Origin: Lichenostomus cassidix
Taxonomy: Eukaryota; Chordata; Aves; Passeriformes; Meliphagidae
Direction of reading: 5' to 3'
Length of the DNA: 64,000 bases
Assembly: GCA_008360975.2 (NCBI GenBank)
Contig: CM039182.1
Coordinates: 31,297,566-31,361,565 of the forward strand
Position 1 is the first letter of the stretch. Each line of letters opens with the position of its first letter. The notes below the pieces were generated by a model. It did no database searches and was not told the origin of the DNA. It saw only the letters and a program-made list of their open reading frames with translations. Shown piece by piece: positions 46,601-58,912 of this stretch. Position numbers and translations under genes: made by a program.

Positions 46601-47630
46601 TTACACTGAACTGTATTATTTAAAAAAATATCATGAGGGCATATCAAAATGACGCCTTGAGCCTACTCTATCTGAAAAAGGAGAGAAAAGTGAAAATTTG
46701 GCCAAGCTCTGTGTAAAACAAAGCCAGCCCAATGACAAGCTTAAAATACATTCAAATGAGGCCTTTGAGTTTCTGCACCCCAGGCATGCTTTCACACAGG
46801 TGCAGATCCTCTCTTTTGCTCTGTGGATTTCCCCTTGCCTATTCACCCTCCATTCCCAAGAAGGATCCATGAGAAGTAGGTGGTGTTCCATGTCCCTCCC
46901 CTGTTGTTCCAAACTCCTCCAGAGCTGGGCAGAACCACAGTAACCTTTGGTGTTAGACAGTGTCTGCTCCTCTTTCCCACCCTGTCCATTGGGACTCAGC
47001 TCTACGTGCACTGACACACATCCACAGAGACCCAAACACACCTCCTTTTGTTTCCCCACATTTCTACCTTCTGTTTCTACCCCCAGAAGCCACCAGCACC
47101 CACACAACAGGTGTATGATGGATGCTAGCTGAGGAACAGAGCTTTGCCTCCTAGCATGAGTTTGTCCTCCATTAACATCTGATCCAAGGAGAGCTATGTT
47201 CATGCCTTAGAGATAGTTGAGTATGATTTGTTTAGTTTATGTCCAGGAGCTCTGATGTTCAAAGTGTGTGGGTCAAGGACTGATGAATCTTTGCTTCCAC
47301 TGCTCTACCAGAAATTCAGGGACAAGGGGAAGGAGTAGAGATCAAAATGGCAGAGATGTGAGAAGTGCTTACAAGTCTAAGCTTTTCAAGTATAAGCAAA
47401 AATTGATGTGTGATTTTTTGTGTAAGCAGTGAGTTGTAAGAAAAGAAACTGAAGGAAAATCCTTTTATATTGGGGGTTACATTATATGTCATAGTTATAG
47501 TTGATGAAGATAATACTGTTGATTTTTCAAAAAATATTTCAAAATATAAATCATTGGATGTGATATTACAAATATTCTATGAAAATACACATATTTTAAA
47601 GGCAATAAAGATTTTTTTTTTTACACTGTT
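46601..47630 (+). other. STEAP4: STEAP4 3' UTR, probable
   Basis: From the stop codon to just after the first AATAAA. A minus-strand open frame of 190 codons (46631-47203) has no recognisable domain and is treated as chance. The extent of the UTR is inferred from the polyadenylation signal only. Confidence 0.6.
47604..47609 (+). promoter_or_regulatory. STEAP4: polyadenylation signal, STEAP4
   Basis: AATAAA followed by a T run and a GT-rich stretch (TGTTGAGCTCTGT), about 1 kb after the stop. A second AATAAA at about 47927 is an alternative. Confidence 0.6.
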
Positions 47631-48655
47631 GAGCTCTGTCATCATTTCGGGAACCTCTTCTGCTAAGATGCAGCTGATGGTGTGCTCAGCGGCACAAAGG
47701 TGTTGGGCAGCCTTGGGACAAACAATCAAATGGGATCCTGTCTTCATTCAGCTGCCTGGACTCACTTTGCCCCATCTTTGTTTGCTTCTTGGATGCTCAC
47801 GTAAGCAGATCTTGGCTCAGTCATTTCGATAGGCTGAGGATGTTGGGGAAAAACAGGATGCAGCTGGGATGATGACTTCCTGTTAAATTCCACACAGAAG
47901 ATCTAACAGTCTCCTTTGGACTGAAGAATAAAGACAGAATGTGCTGGTTTTATAGGAAGAGAATTGCCTACTATTTTTTACCTCTGTGTTGTTCTCCCTG
48001 TCCATACAAAGAACACTTAAAGACATGAAAGTATAAGCAAGCTAACTTAGTATAGCCAGCTGTGCTTTCAAATAACCATTATCAAGTAGCTTTTAAAAAT
48101 TATTTTTCTAAAAAACCAACAGCAACAAAAATATAACCAAAACCAAACAAAAATAAAACAAAGCAACCATCTGAATAATACTTCTGAAAACATTTCTCAA
48201 TAATGGAGTCCTTTTTTTTAATTCTGGGCATACATCCCCCCTTCATGTCATCTTCTGTCCCAGAATCTGTTCTTAATATCCAAAAGAATGGTGAAGTAAT
48301 CTGGGATATCAGCAACTGACGGAGCCAGACTTCTCAGAAATAGTTCTGGCACCAAGTACTCTTACTAACCAGCACTGGTACATATGTTATACTTGTCCTA
48401 AACTGATATACATGTGTTGATATAAGTCTTTACAGAAGATTTTCTTGACCTATGCCATCATGAAGCAGTACTACATTTCAAGCTTCCTTCAGTGATTTTC
48501 CACAGAATCAATTATTGCAGAAGGGATCAGGTAAAGGCTCAATGGGCCCAAGTGACAACAATGTTGGGAGGATGCCTGCAACACCTCTTCATAGCCCTCT
48601 GGATGAGAGAGAGATGGAAGCAGCAGAAAGAGAAGAGGAAAATAATACAGAACAA

Positions 48656-48676
48656 GAAGAGAGAGAGAGAGAGAGA
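48656..48676. repeat. (GA)n microsatellite
   Basis: About ten GA units, followed by a short TG-rich stretch. Confidence 0.9.
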
Positions 48677-50072
48677 TTGTGTTTGTGTGTACAAAGCGAC
48701 AGACAAGAGCAGAAAATAAGTAGCAGCAGTCTGAGTGAATATCCTCTAGATTTGCCATTTTGGGGGTAGATTCTACTCTCAGTGACAGTTATTCCAGATT
48801 TAGGTTATTACCAGTAGCAACAGCTCCAAAGCATTGACACATATTGGGTTTTGATATTACTTTATAAAGGATTTATTTTGGGGGTTTCTGCCCATCCCAA
48901 TACAGATTTAAAACCTGCCCTTCCTCTCTCACAGCTGAGCCAGTGGGTTGGAGTTTAAACTGCAACAGCCATGGCAAGTCCCATTTAAAAGCTGTGCTTT
49001 ATGAAATACAAACAGTGCAAGTGCTCTGCATCCTTTCCTCCCAGCAAACAGGCTCCTGTGTGGTTTCTGAGGGCCTTGTGTTAAAAGAGGCCAAACCAAG
49101 TCTTCTTTACCCTCACTGGGAACTAGGAAAAGGACCCATGGCCTCACTGAATTTGTACACTGCTTTGTACACTCACTCACAGCTAATGCATAGCCTCAAA
49201 CACCCACAGGACTGCCCTCCTGCAGGCAACACAAAGGGGGACAGATCTGTTCTCTGGGGACAGATATCACGTTGCTTTGTCAAGTGAAAACAGGCCAAGA
49301 TATACTGGAAATGCTGAACAGCTGGCTATGATTTGCAATTTGCTGTTTACTCCAAGGACAAAGGGCTAAGAGCTGCTGTGTACAAACTGAGCAGGCAATG
49401 CTGTTTGCTTGCATGGGGTTTGTGCAGCAGCTCTCAGAGCAGATCCAGAGCCCTTGCATCCAAACTCAGCAGCAGGTGCTTTGTTGGCTTCAGTAGATAA
49501 CAGGTCAGATCTTCATCAGCACTTGTTTTTCCAGTCTGAGTGAGGGATTTCATATCCTCTTATTCTTGGGCATCTGGGGAGTATTTGCTTTAGAAATTTA
49601 CACATTTACTTCCTGAACATGGCAGAGAAAACAATTTCAGTAATCGTACCTGGTAGTTAAAGTACTCAATGCCATATTACGAAAACAATAGCCAGTGCCA
49701 GGAAACCTGTTGGTAGCTTGTATGCTTTACTCATGGCTGAGATCTTGGTTTGGGTTTTTTTGTTTATGTACTGACAAAGCCTGGTCAAAAAGGAGATCAG
49801 AAGGATCATTAAAGGAATTCTGGAAAGGGGGTTTTCCATATGGTTCCCAGAAGCCAAGAAAACCTTTTATGTGCATATGTACTTAATGCCATTCTAAGAA
49901 TTCCTGCAGCAATAAAGCATTGATTCTCAGATCTACTACTAAATTAGAGTCAACACTTAGAAAATACAAATTACAGCATTTTAAAAAAATAGTCACATGG
50001 ATATTGTCACAGGAAAAATTGTGATGAAATCCAGTAAGTTTGGATTTCATTACATTAGAAAATTTTATTCTG

Positions 50073-50141
50073 ATACACTGCAGCATAGTGGGATATGGGA
50101 TATAAATATATGTATATATATGGGATATACACTGCAGCATA
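50073..50141 (+). repeat. 15-bp direct repeat around an AT-rich core
   Basis: ATACACTGCAGCATA occurs at 50073 and 50127, with GGGATAT-type words and ATATATGTATATATA between them. It looks like a partial 54-bp duplication. Confidence 0.75.
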
Positions 50142-51329
50142 CCATGGGTAGGCCTCTACTTCCCTCATGATATGGCTAATTTATCTCTCTTTTCCTTTTT
50201 CCTACACCAAGGGAATACCTATTAAAAAAATTACTTAGTAAAAAGGAAGTATTTTAATTAGTTAGATTTCCTTGAAACAGAATGAGATTTCAGCTGGCCC
50301 CAGAGGATGCAGCTAACACCACAGACACTGCTGGATCCTGAACCATGGAGATCTGAGCAATTGCCTTGAGTTCCACCACACTGCACTGCAAGTCCTGAGA
50401 TCTTCAAATGATTTTTGCTCTGCAGCACAACCTTCTCTCAGGCTTCTTTGCCCTATCTAACAGCCACCTTTCACTCCAAGACATGACACTTTGTGACCCA
50501 CTCTGCAAAGCCCCTTTAGTCCTGTATGTCAGGCTTTTGCAGCTTCACTCCTGTAACCTCCTACCAGACACAAGATTTACATAGAATCTTTCATTTCAAG
50601 CACTGTCGAGGATGTTGGATTCACTCGCCCAAATAAAGTACTAGGGAATACAACGAACACTGACAGTAGCTATATAGCTCATGTTTGCCTGTTCTTCCTT
50701 ACTATGATTAGCATATTTAATAAGCATTCTGTTCCCATAACAGCCTAAATATGGTTTCTCTTCCACACAATTTGGAAGCTTTTCTCTCCTACAGAGACTA
50801 TGGTTTTCCTCTGCATTATACAGGTTTTTGTTGTGGATCTCCATTTGTATCATTAATTCCTGACCTTAACATGAATGATTTTCTCCCTCAAGAAAGCTGA
50901 CATTCCTCAAAATATAATTTTGTATCTATCACCATGGAAAACTACACTTATTCTTATTCTTGCACATTTCTTTAATGTTCTTGACTCTGGGAACCCAGAA
51001 TTGACATAAATACTAGCTCTGGCAAGACTAGACCCCTACATATTATTTTCTTATGAGCTACCTCAGTCCTACAAGAAGGATACACTATAGAATTTTTACA
51101 GGACATGCACCTCAGAGAACTGCATGAAACTTAGCTAACATCTCCAAATGCTGCAAGCCAGAAGGGGTAAATTTTCTTCATATTGATACCTTAATAATTT
51201 TGGGGGGTTTCTTCCTCTTCATATATCTGTAACTTGGTGTAGTTCTGTGCTCTTACAGAATGCTGAAAACTTCTGTTCCCAAGACATTTAACCAAAACAA
51301 AGATCTCTGGATAGAGATTCAAGGCATAT

Positions 51330-51625
51330 TCATTGCCCTAGGGCCCAAAAGTATGTAAACAATGGTGGAAAAGGGGGAGCAGGCCTGGGGTGGTCAACAT
51401 CATCGCCTGAAGGTGTGATTGGGGAATTAGGGACCAACATGCCAATAGGACAGAACTTATAAAAGGTGAAGAGCTTGTGACCCAGTGTCCATTCTGGGTG
51501 TAGTCCCTTTGAGGGGGACATTGCTTGCCTGAATGTACCTTAAAGGCCTTGAATAAATTTGTCCTCTTTTATACTCCTAATTTGTCTTGGCCTCTGTTTC
51601 AGGTAGCCTGTTTTAGGCGTCAATA
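51330..51625 (+). mobile_element. probable solo LTR or LTR fragment
   Basis: Promoter-like order on the plus strand: TATAAAAGG at about 51459, then about 90 bp on an AATAAA at 51553, followed by a T-rich and CTCCTAATTTG stretch. Spacing between TATA box and polyadenylation signal is that of a short retroviral R region. No terminal TG/CA pair with a clear target duplication could be fixed; one possibility is TGTAAC near 51231 to GTCA near 51623, with imperfect flanking ATATC/ATATG. No internal retroviral sequence is present. Confidence 0.45.
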
Positions 51626-51781
51626 TGTCTTCACACACATATTGTATTCCTGTCTCTCCTTTTGCTTCCACATCCAGATTTGCTTATTATTTGAGATACA
51701 ATCCCTTCACTGTGCTTGATTCTCTTCACATGTGCTCAGATTTAAACTAGGAATAGCTTAACTGCAGTCAGTAGAATCAAG

Positions 51782-51822
51782 GTGGTGGTGGTGGTAGTAG
51801 TAGTAGTAGAAGTAGTAGTAGT
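51782..51822. repeat. compound (GGT)n(AGT)n trinucleotide repeat
   Basis: Five GGT units pass into AGT/TAG units, with one AGA interruption. Confidence 0.9.
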
Positions 51823-54038
51823 GAAGAGGCCTTTCCTAGTTATCCATTAAATTTTTGCCCCAGTTTTATGGAAGATGGGAAAATGTAGTCTTTATAAACT
51901 TCTCTTTTAGAGCCTTCAGAAAAAAGATAAATGAAAATTGAAAAACTATAAGTTATTGTAATATGCTAAACACTACAGGACAAAAATAGTGGAACACCAC
52001 TAGACCAAACTAGAATGTCCCACAAAAGGTATGTTTGGGACATATTATCTATGTATGACAGAGTGTTGGCATCAAAGGGGGAAGGTATTTTTAAAGAAAC
52101 ATATTGGAGAAAAGTATTTGGAACAAAATTAGAATGTTCTTAGAATGAATGAGAGAGAGAGAAGGAAAGAAGAAGGAGGAAGACAAAGCTGTTTTTCTTC
52201 TTTCCTACTGGCTCCATGACAGAAAACATCACACATTTTTGATTGCAATTATAAATCAATTTACCAATTATTTCAGTAACTTATAAACAGTTAAATGAAG
52301 AGTTGGATCTTGGCAGTCCTGGAGTTCGAACTACCTTTTAGGATCCCACCACAGCCTTCTTTCCCCACTTCAAATAGGTAAAAAATATGCATATTTTCTC
52401 ATCCTTTACGACAATCATTCCAAAGGTAGCTGCCATTCCATGCAACACCACTCACTGTTGAGCGCCAGCAGTAGCAAACCCAGTTGTGCATCAGGCACAG
52501 GACTTGCATGTCTCAGTATTAAATAGAGATGGAAGAACTGTTTCTTTGGGGTAAAAGAAGCAGAAGAGATGCCAAAGCCTAGCTGCACAGATTCAGGACT
52601 GAGATTCCTTAATGGACTACTCCATTTTAATGCAAGACACCATCATCTTCATTTTATAGTTAAAGAAGCAAAATCAAACACAGGATCTCACTGAAGAAAG
52701 GGTAAATCATTTACATGGCATGAAAACTTGAACTAAAAGAAATCCTGCAGTACTTGATGAAGAAGACAAGTGAGAACTGGACTGGGGCAGCTGAACCTGA
52801 AGAGGTTACTGGAAGGGTAGTCCTTCCCCCTCCCCACTTGTCTAGCAATGAACCAGAGCTTCAGGAGCCCTGGAATAGGATAGATGCAGAGTTGCTGTCC
52901 CTCAGAACCAGCCCAGGCAGTCAGAGGAGATGGATGCAGAAGTAATTACAGGGAATTATGATAAATACATACAGGATTATAGTTTGGTTTTTTTTTCTAG
53001 TAACTTCTGTTTTCCAATCCCATAAGTAAAGACTGGAAAACAAATCCCATCTTTAATTGGATTGGTCTAAAGGTTCAACCTCAAGTCACACTTCAGAGAC
53101 TCCAGTCTGGTCTTACTACCAAGCCTGCCTAGCATTGTTGAGATAAATATACTCCACAACTTAGGAAACCCAAACTTGTCAGGGCCTGAGGGATACCTCC
53201 TGTCCAGTTACAGAAGTCTGGGAAGGATAAAGGGGCTGACTTGGAGCCATATCAAATACCCAGGTATCACTGAATACTGCTGAATAACTTCTAGCATCCC
53301 TTCTTCAAACCCCCATCTTTCCTGGCAAAGCTGTCTTCCCTGTCTTTTACAAAGAAGCTGACACTTAGATTCACACTTACTGTCATCACAGACATATCCC
53401 AAGTCTCTTTAATGATCCCTGAGTCAGTGACTCACGCAACATCACGTAGGAAGTCAGAGGCAAAGAAAGGAACTGGATGAAGGTTTCCTGAAGCTAAGGA
53501 TAGTTCTCTAATTACAAGGAGCTTTCCAGATTACAAAGCCAGAAGGCAACCTTGTGATTAGCTATTCTCTCTTCCTGCAGAACATGGGCTGTAGACACTG
53601 CCTAAATTAATTCCTTTCTGAATTAGCAGGAGTTGTCATATTTTTTGGTTCACAGACCTGCTACAAATTTTCCAACAGTAATACAGATTGCTGTAAAGTT
53701 TAAGCTTCCCGACAACATGTAGTTTTATCCTAGCTACCATTTGTTATTGCTGGCAGGTAATCCATTAAAACAGGCAGCATTAAAGATATTCTGAAAGAAT
53801 TGCTGAACTTGATTTAAATGGTAGAGAGCTCACCACAACTTCTGGCAAATCATTATGACAGCTGATTACCCTCACTTCAATTCATAGCCTGGAATTTTTT
53901 TAACTGCAGTATTCAGTAAACATTATTTATGATTTCCAGGATTTATCTAAAGTGTCCAGAATGGTGGCTGTATATGGACATACATTTACAGATATTATTC
54001 CAGATAAGAAGCCCAGGTGTAAGAAAAAAAGTGTGATT

Positions 54039-54070
54039 TACACACACACACACATATATAGATATATATG
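54039..54070. repeat. (CA)n(TA)n microsatellite
   Basis: ACACACACACACACAC followed by ATATATAGATATATATGG. Confidence 0.9.
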
Positions 54071-54921
54071 GAGAAATATAAATCCTAGTGGTCCTATTGT
54101 GTGTGTGGAAATTCAACCACAGACTGAAACTTCTTGCTGATGACAGTGAAAGATTTGAGGTATTTCCAACTAAATTAAAAAAAAATTAATAAAGTAAAAA
54201 ATTAAAATATTAACTGTCACTGCAGATAATATCAAACTTATCATAATTTCACAAAAAAAAAATCCCAGATCCTAACAAATATTTTTTAATAACAATGTGA
54301 AAACAGCAAGGATATTACCTGGAGGTTTACAGTTTCTGTAACCCACTCTGTTAAATTCACATGAGGAACAACTACCACATAAGCAGGTTTCTAGGGGGTG
54401 TCTCAGGAATAAGTTGCAGACCCACCATTACACATAACAAGTCTCAACAAACATCAAATCTCTGCTGAAGAAATGTGCAAACTCTAGTACCCTGGAAATC
54501 CACCATGAGCACAGAAACAGGTGGAAGTGATTCAAAGGATGCTGCATTTTCAGCCACAGCCCCATGGAATCCAGCTCTCCAGAAGGGGATTGTAGAGGAA
54601 CAAAGACTTGTCATACTTCCAGCCCAAGGAGATGTAGCCTGGAAAGCACCAGCTGAAAACCACTGACAGAGGGCCTACTAGAGAGGGTTATGAACCATGT
54701 TAAAAATGCTAAAGGGATAGGAAAAAGAGGGCAGGAGAAAGATTTAGCATGGTTTTGTGATTTTCAGATGCACAGAGAACTCAACCGCTGCAGACAGCAG
54801 TGGCTGCATAAGATTTCACAATGTGAAAGGGACAATGAAAACTCTGGAACAATATCCATTAATACCAAAAATAGTGTAAGAATGTGAAAAAAAATTCTTA
54901 CATCCACAGATGACAGTAATT

Positions 54922-54979
54922 TAATTAAGTCATTTTAAAAAAAGTTAGAGTCATTAATTGAGTCATTTTAAAAAAAGTA
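54922..54979 (+). repeat. near-perfect two-copy duplication
   Basis: AGTCATTTTAAAAAAAGT occurs at about 54928 and 54961, each preceded by TTAATTAAG- or TTAATTGAG-like bases; the unit is about 33 bp. Confidence 0.8.
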
Positions 54980-57900
54980 CCCAGGTCACTATTCTATTGA
55001 TGAAATGTCATAACACAGTAACTGGAAAAGTGAAAAAGAGCAGTTTGTCTCTTCTATGAGACAGCAGGAAAAAAATATAATCTATACAAATATATGCAAC
55101 TCTGGGATTGTTTAACAGAGCACTGGGTGTGAGAGAAGCACACAGGGAATATCACATAAACTTCTGATAGAGCCACAAGTGTATTTAGGAAGCTTTGGCT
55201 AGGGTTAAAGGTGAAATTGTACTTAAATCACTCTACCTAGAGGCTGAGAGTAAAGAAACTTGTTCATTTCTTCCCAGGTTTATGTATTTGGCATTTGGTG
55301 TTGTTGCACTTATTTTCAAAGAACACGCATAAGGAAATGTATGGCTCAATTACAACTTCTCTTTCTAATGAAAACAACATGAAGACTAATAAGCTGTAAA
55401 TGCTTGGCTTAGGAGAATTATTAGAAGCATCTGAGAGACAAAACACCAACATCAAATATCATTATCCCAGCACGAGAAGGATACAAAAAAAAATATTAGA
55501 GATAGAACTATACAAATGAGATTAAAAACTTTCTGGATGTACTTTGAAGACAAAACCAGTGAAAATAATGATCCTCATTGTGTCAGGTGACTAGTTTCTA
55601 GTATGGGTGGATTCATTCTTGCAAACACCACGTCAAGCATGGATGCTCTAGTCAAGCTTAAATCACCAAGTTTAGCACAGGGACACCAGCATGAGATTAA
55701 ATGTTAATTGCCTGCGTAATGCAGAAGGTTATACTGCATCACAAAATCCTTTTTTATTCTTCAAAAGAGGGGAATGAGTGTGTGAATGCTACCACCTGCA
55801 CACCTTTTGTTTATTCTTCTGAGATTTTGTGTGAACACACAATTGAAAGAATAAAGTTGTTCATCATCTCCTTTCTCCACACAGTTATGAAAGAAAAAAA
55901 AAGTGAAGAGTTTCTTAAGTAGGTCACTCTAGCCCAAGCACAGGGTTTGTGCAAATAAAGAGCCATGGATTTTCCCCTTAGCTATCTGGAGAGAAATTTC
56001 AGTGATAGTCCAAACACTGTTTTGTCAGAGATGTGCAAGGAAAAACAGTAAAAATAAATTTAGCAGAAAACACAACAGCAACAACTTCCTAAATAGGGTT
56101 GTCTAGTTTTTAGAGAATACATAGTAATAAAATAGACAAATTAAATTCAATCTCTTACATACAACAGCAGCAAGCCAAGAAAGGATCACAGTGCTAGAAC
56201 TAGGTGCAGTGCTAATGTACTCTGGGAATGTGTCATAAATCCCAACCTTGGACTTCATAAAGGCCTAAATAAGATTACTTCTGCTGAATATTCATGCTGT
56301 AACTAGTTAAATTATAAAAGTACTACCTAAAGATTTTACAAATTAAATAAATGGAAAGACTCACAGGGAAAAAAACCCCAGCCTTGTCTACAAGGAGGTA
56401 AAGAGGTACTGTTCAAAGGCAGACAGACAGAACTAGAGGCATCTGACCACTCCTGACACCCTCAGCTCTAACTACTGCAGCAGCAGAAAATCAAGTACCT
56501 CTCTTTGGGTGCAAAGTACTTATACCTGATGTTTATCTACTTTGCAGACAACTTTTAAAACCAGATATTTCACCCAGGATAATGACGCCCCTTAAACATA
56601 CCTCCATATTATGTTCCAGAGAGAAAAGGGCAGTATTTGCAGATAATTTCTTTCTAACTGGTTTTATTAACAGAGTTCATGAAGGAAACAAAACAAAGCA
56701 CTTAATCCATACTCATTTTCCACCCTCCTCTCCTTGCACTCACAAACCTCCAGAGCAAGCAGACTTATTTACCACTCAGATAAAAAATCCTGGCCACCTC
56801 AACAAGCATGAAGATAGATACCTGTGACCTCTGGTCCCAGCTACGTTTTCAGCAGAGACTTTCACAAGACTGATTCCTGTGCAAAATAGGACTCTGCAAG
56901 TATAATTCACTGTGCCCACCACCAGTGAATAACTGGGGCCCCTTAAGTCCAAGATAATGGTGGTCATGAGCTATCACAAAACCATGTCAGAACGACTGTG
57001 GAGTTGGCTCTACCCTGACCATATTCGTGGGCTTTATCAGACCATATCTTTCAAGGCTTTTTTCCCAGTCTTCAATGGTTCTTTTAGCCTCCATGACAAA
57101 ACATGATGAGAACACTAGTTCTGACCAATTTTTTTAAAGTATGTATTTGAAATATGTGTGTGAATGTCTGCCAGTACTTTCCAGTGTTAGATGTGGAGGT
57201 ACTGTGCTCAAGCTAAACTATCAGAAAGCCATTATAAGGTATTAGCTGATACAAAAGGTGATGAAAACCACCACAAATGAACAAAGATACAAAACGTGCA
57301 TGAAAGCAGAAAGGGAAGAGGATGGGAACACCCTTAGAAGTATACAAAAGCCCTAATCCAGCAGAGTGTGGAGATGACTGTGCTTAAACAGACTGGGCTC
57401 CCACATCTGAGAGCAGCTCCAAAATTCACAGACCTGTTTTGTGTTTACTACCACCAACAACTTTTGCTTAAATAAATTTTAAATGAAATCAGAAAGCTTT
57501 TCTGTTAACTTGCAGAGTGCTCTTAGGCAGCTCAAGGCGAATTCATTCCTGGCTGTAACAGGTTAAGCATGCACAGCACAAATGCAAACCACCAAGTGAT
57601 TATTAGAGTCTGCAAAGAATCCTGGAACAGGTCAATCATATCAACATAAGTATAGTTATTAAGAACAATACACATTATCAGAATAGCAAAAAAGTAAAGT
57701 TTTGTATCTTTTTTTAACTGGAAAGCCCTGAACATCTTGGAGCACAGAGTACAACAACTGGCAGCCTGCCTGGCCTATTTACCCCTTTGTTTTTCCATAA
57801 ATCCTGTGCATAATTTTATAAGCATATGTGGACCTTTTTACTTAGAGGTGACACAGAACGCTTTTTTTCCTGAAAATTCTAATCATTTTACTAAAATAAT

Positions 57901-58781
57901 AAGGAATATTCTCCTAAAATGTATATATTAACAATGTATGAAAGGATTCAGCTGCAAAAGGACTGAGCAAGAAAGAAGCACCAATATGACAAAAACAACA
58001 AAAAAAAAAAACCCTGTAAAAGACGTGACAAACATGAAGTAAGAACAAACTGTACATCATCAGCTCTCATAACAGCCATGGCAACATGTTCTGAATTAAA
58101 TATTATTATGTTTTATATTATCATGCATAACTTGCCAGTGATTTCTGATTTTACCTGATTAATCATGACATCATTTGTAGATAATGCACACTCTGTCTAG
58201 GTGGCCAAAAAGATCCTTATGCTCAATAAACAGAGAAGACATGTTCTTTGTGATACAGTTCATATAAAATATGGCAAACTGAAATACATTAAGTCACTGA
58301 TTTATGGCTAATTTTAGAAATTACACTGCTTAACCAATCTAGTTATTTAGAACTATCATACTCAAACATTTAAATATTAGTCAAAATCTTCAGAATGGAT
58401 TTCCAAAAATATATGCATGAGCATATTAAATTTTTTTTCCAGTAGAAAAACCTATATATAAACTCCTCAACCACTGTTAGACTTTAAAAAGGGGAGTTTG
58501 GCACCAATAACTTTGTTAGGCTCAGGAATACTACATCTCCTGTCAGAGATGAGCACTGGGGCCCAAGGAGCTGCTCCTGCAGCTTGTACCTCAGGCCTGT
58601 CCAGGTGAGTTCTGTTCCAACCTTCGGCAGAACTTACATCTGTATATGGTTAAAAAACAGGTATAGGATAGAAAGCCAACATGCAAGGGCTGATGTGCCT
58701 GAATCAGAAGTAGCACTATGACATCTAGTGGGCTCTTTCTGGGACAGCAACGGGCTGTTTGCTTCTTAGCACCTCATAAAG

Positions 58782-58912
58782 CTCACAGAATATTCAGAGT
58801 TGGAAGGGACTCACAAGGATCATCAAGCCTGACTCTTAAGTGAATGACCCATACAGGGACTGAATTCATGACCCTGGCATTATTAGCACCATGCTTTACC
58901 AACTAAGGTGGG
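58782..58912 (-). mobile_element. TguSINE1-like tRNA-Ile-derived SINE
   Basis: Read on the minus strand it starts with a tRNA-Ile-like head: a box A resembling TTAGTTGGTAAAGC, the anticodon-arm-like GGTGCTAATAATGCC, and a decayed box B (TGAATTCAGTCCCTG). It then passes into the CR1-like tail (TGATGATCCTTGTGAGTCCC, TTCCAACTCTGAATATTCTG). This tRNA-Ile plus CR1-tail structure is that of TguSINE1 in passerines. Confidence 0.85.

Larger units (their letters stand above)
47631..51329. other. noncoding DNA downstream of STEAP4
   Basis: Contains the possible second polyadenylation signal near 47927, a GA microsatellite at 48656-48676 and an AT-rich partial duplication at 50073-50141. No gene recognised. 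Confidence 0.6.
51626..58781. other. noncoding DNA, no gene seen
   Basis: Simple repeats at 51782-51822, 54039-54070 and 54922-54979. The rest is AT-rich, with no exon or RNA gene recognised and only short chance open frames. Confidence 0.6.

Noticed and set aside
46631..47203. 190-codon minus-strand open frame in the STEAP4 3' UTR
   Set aside because: No known domain; antisense to a probable UTR.
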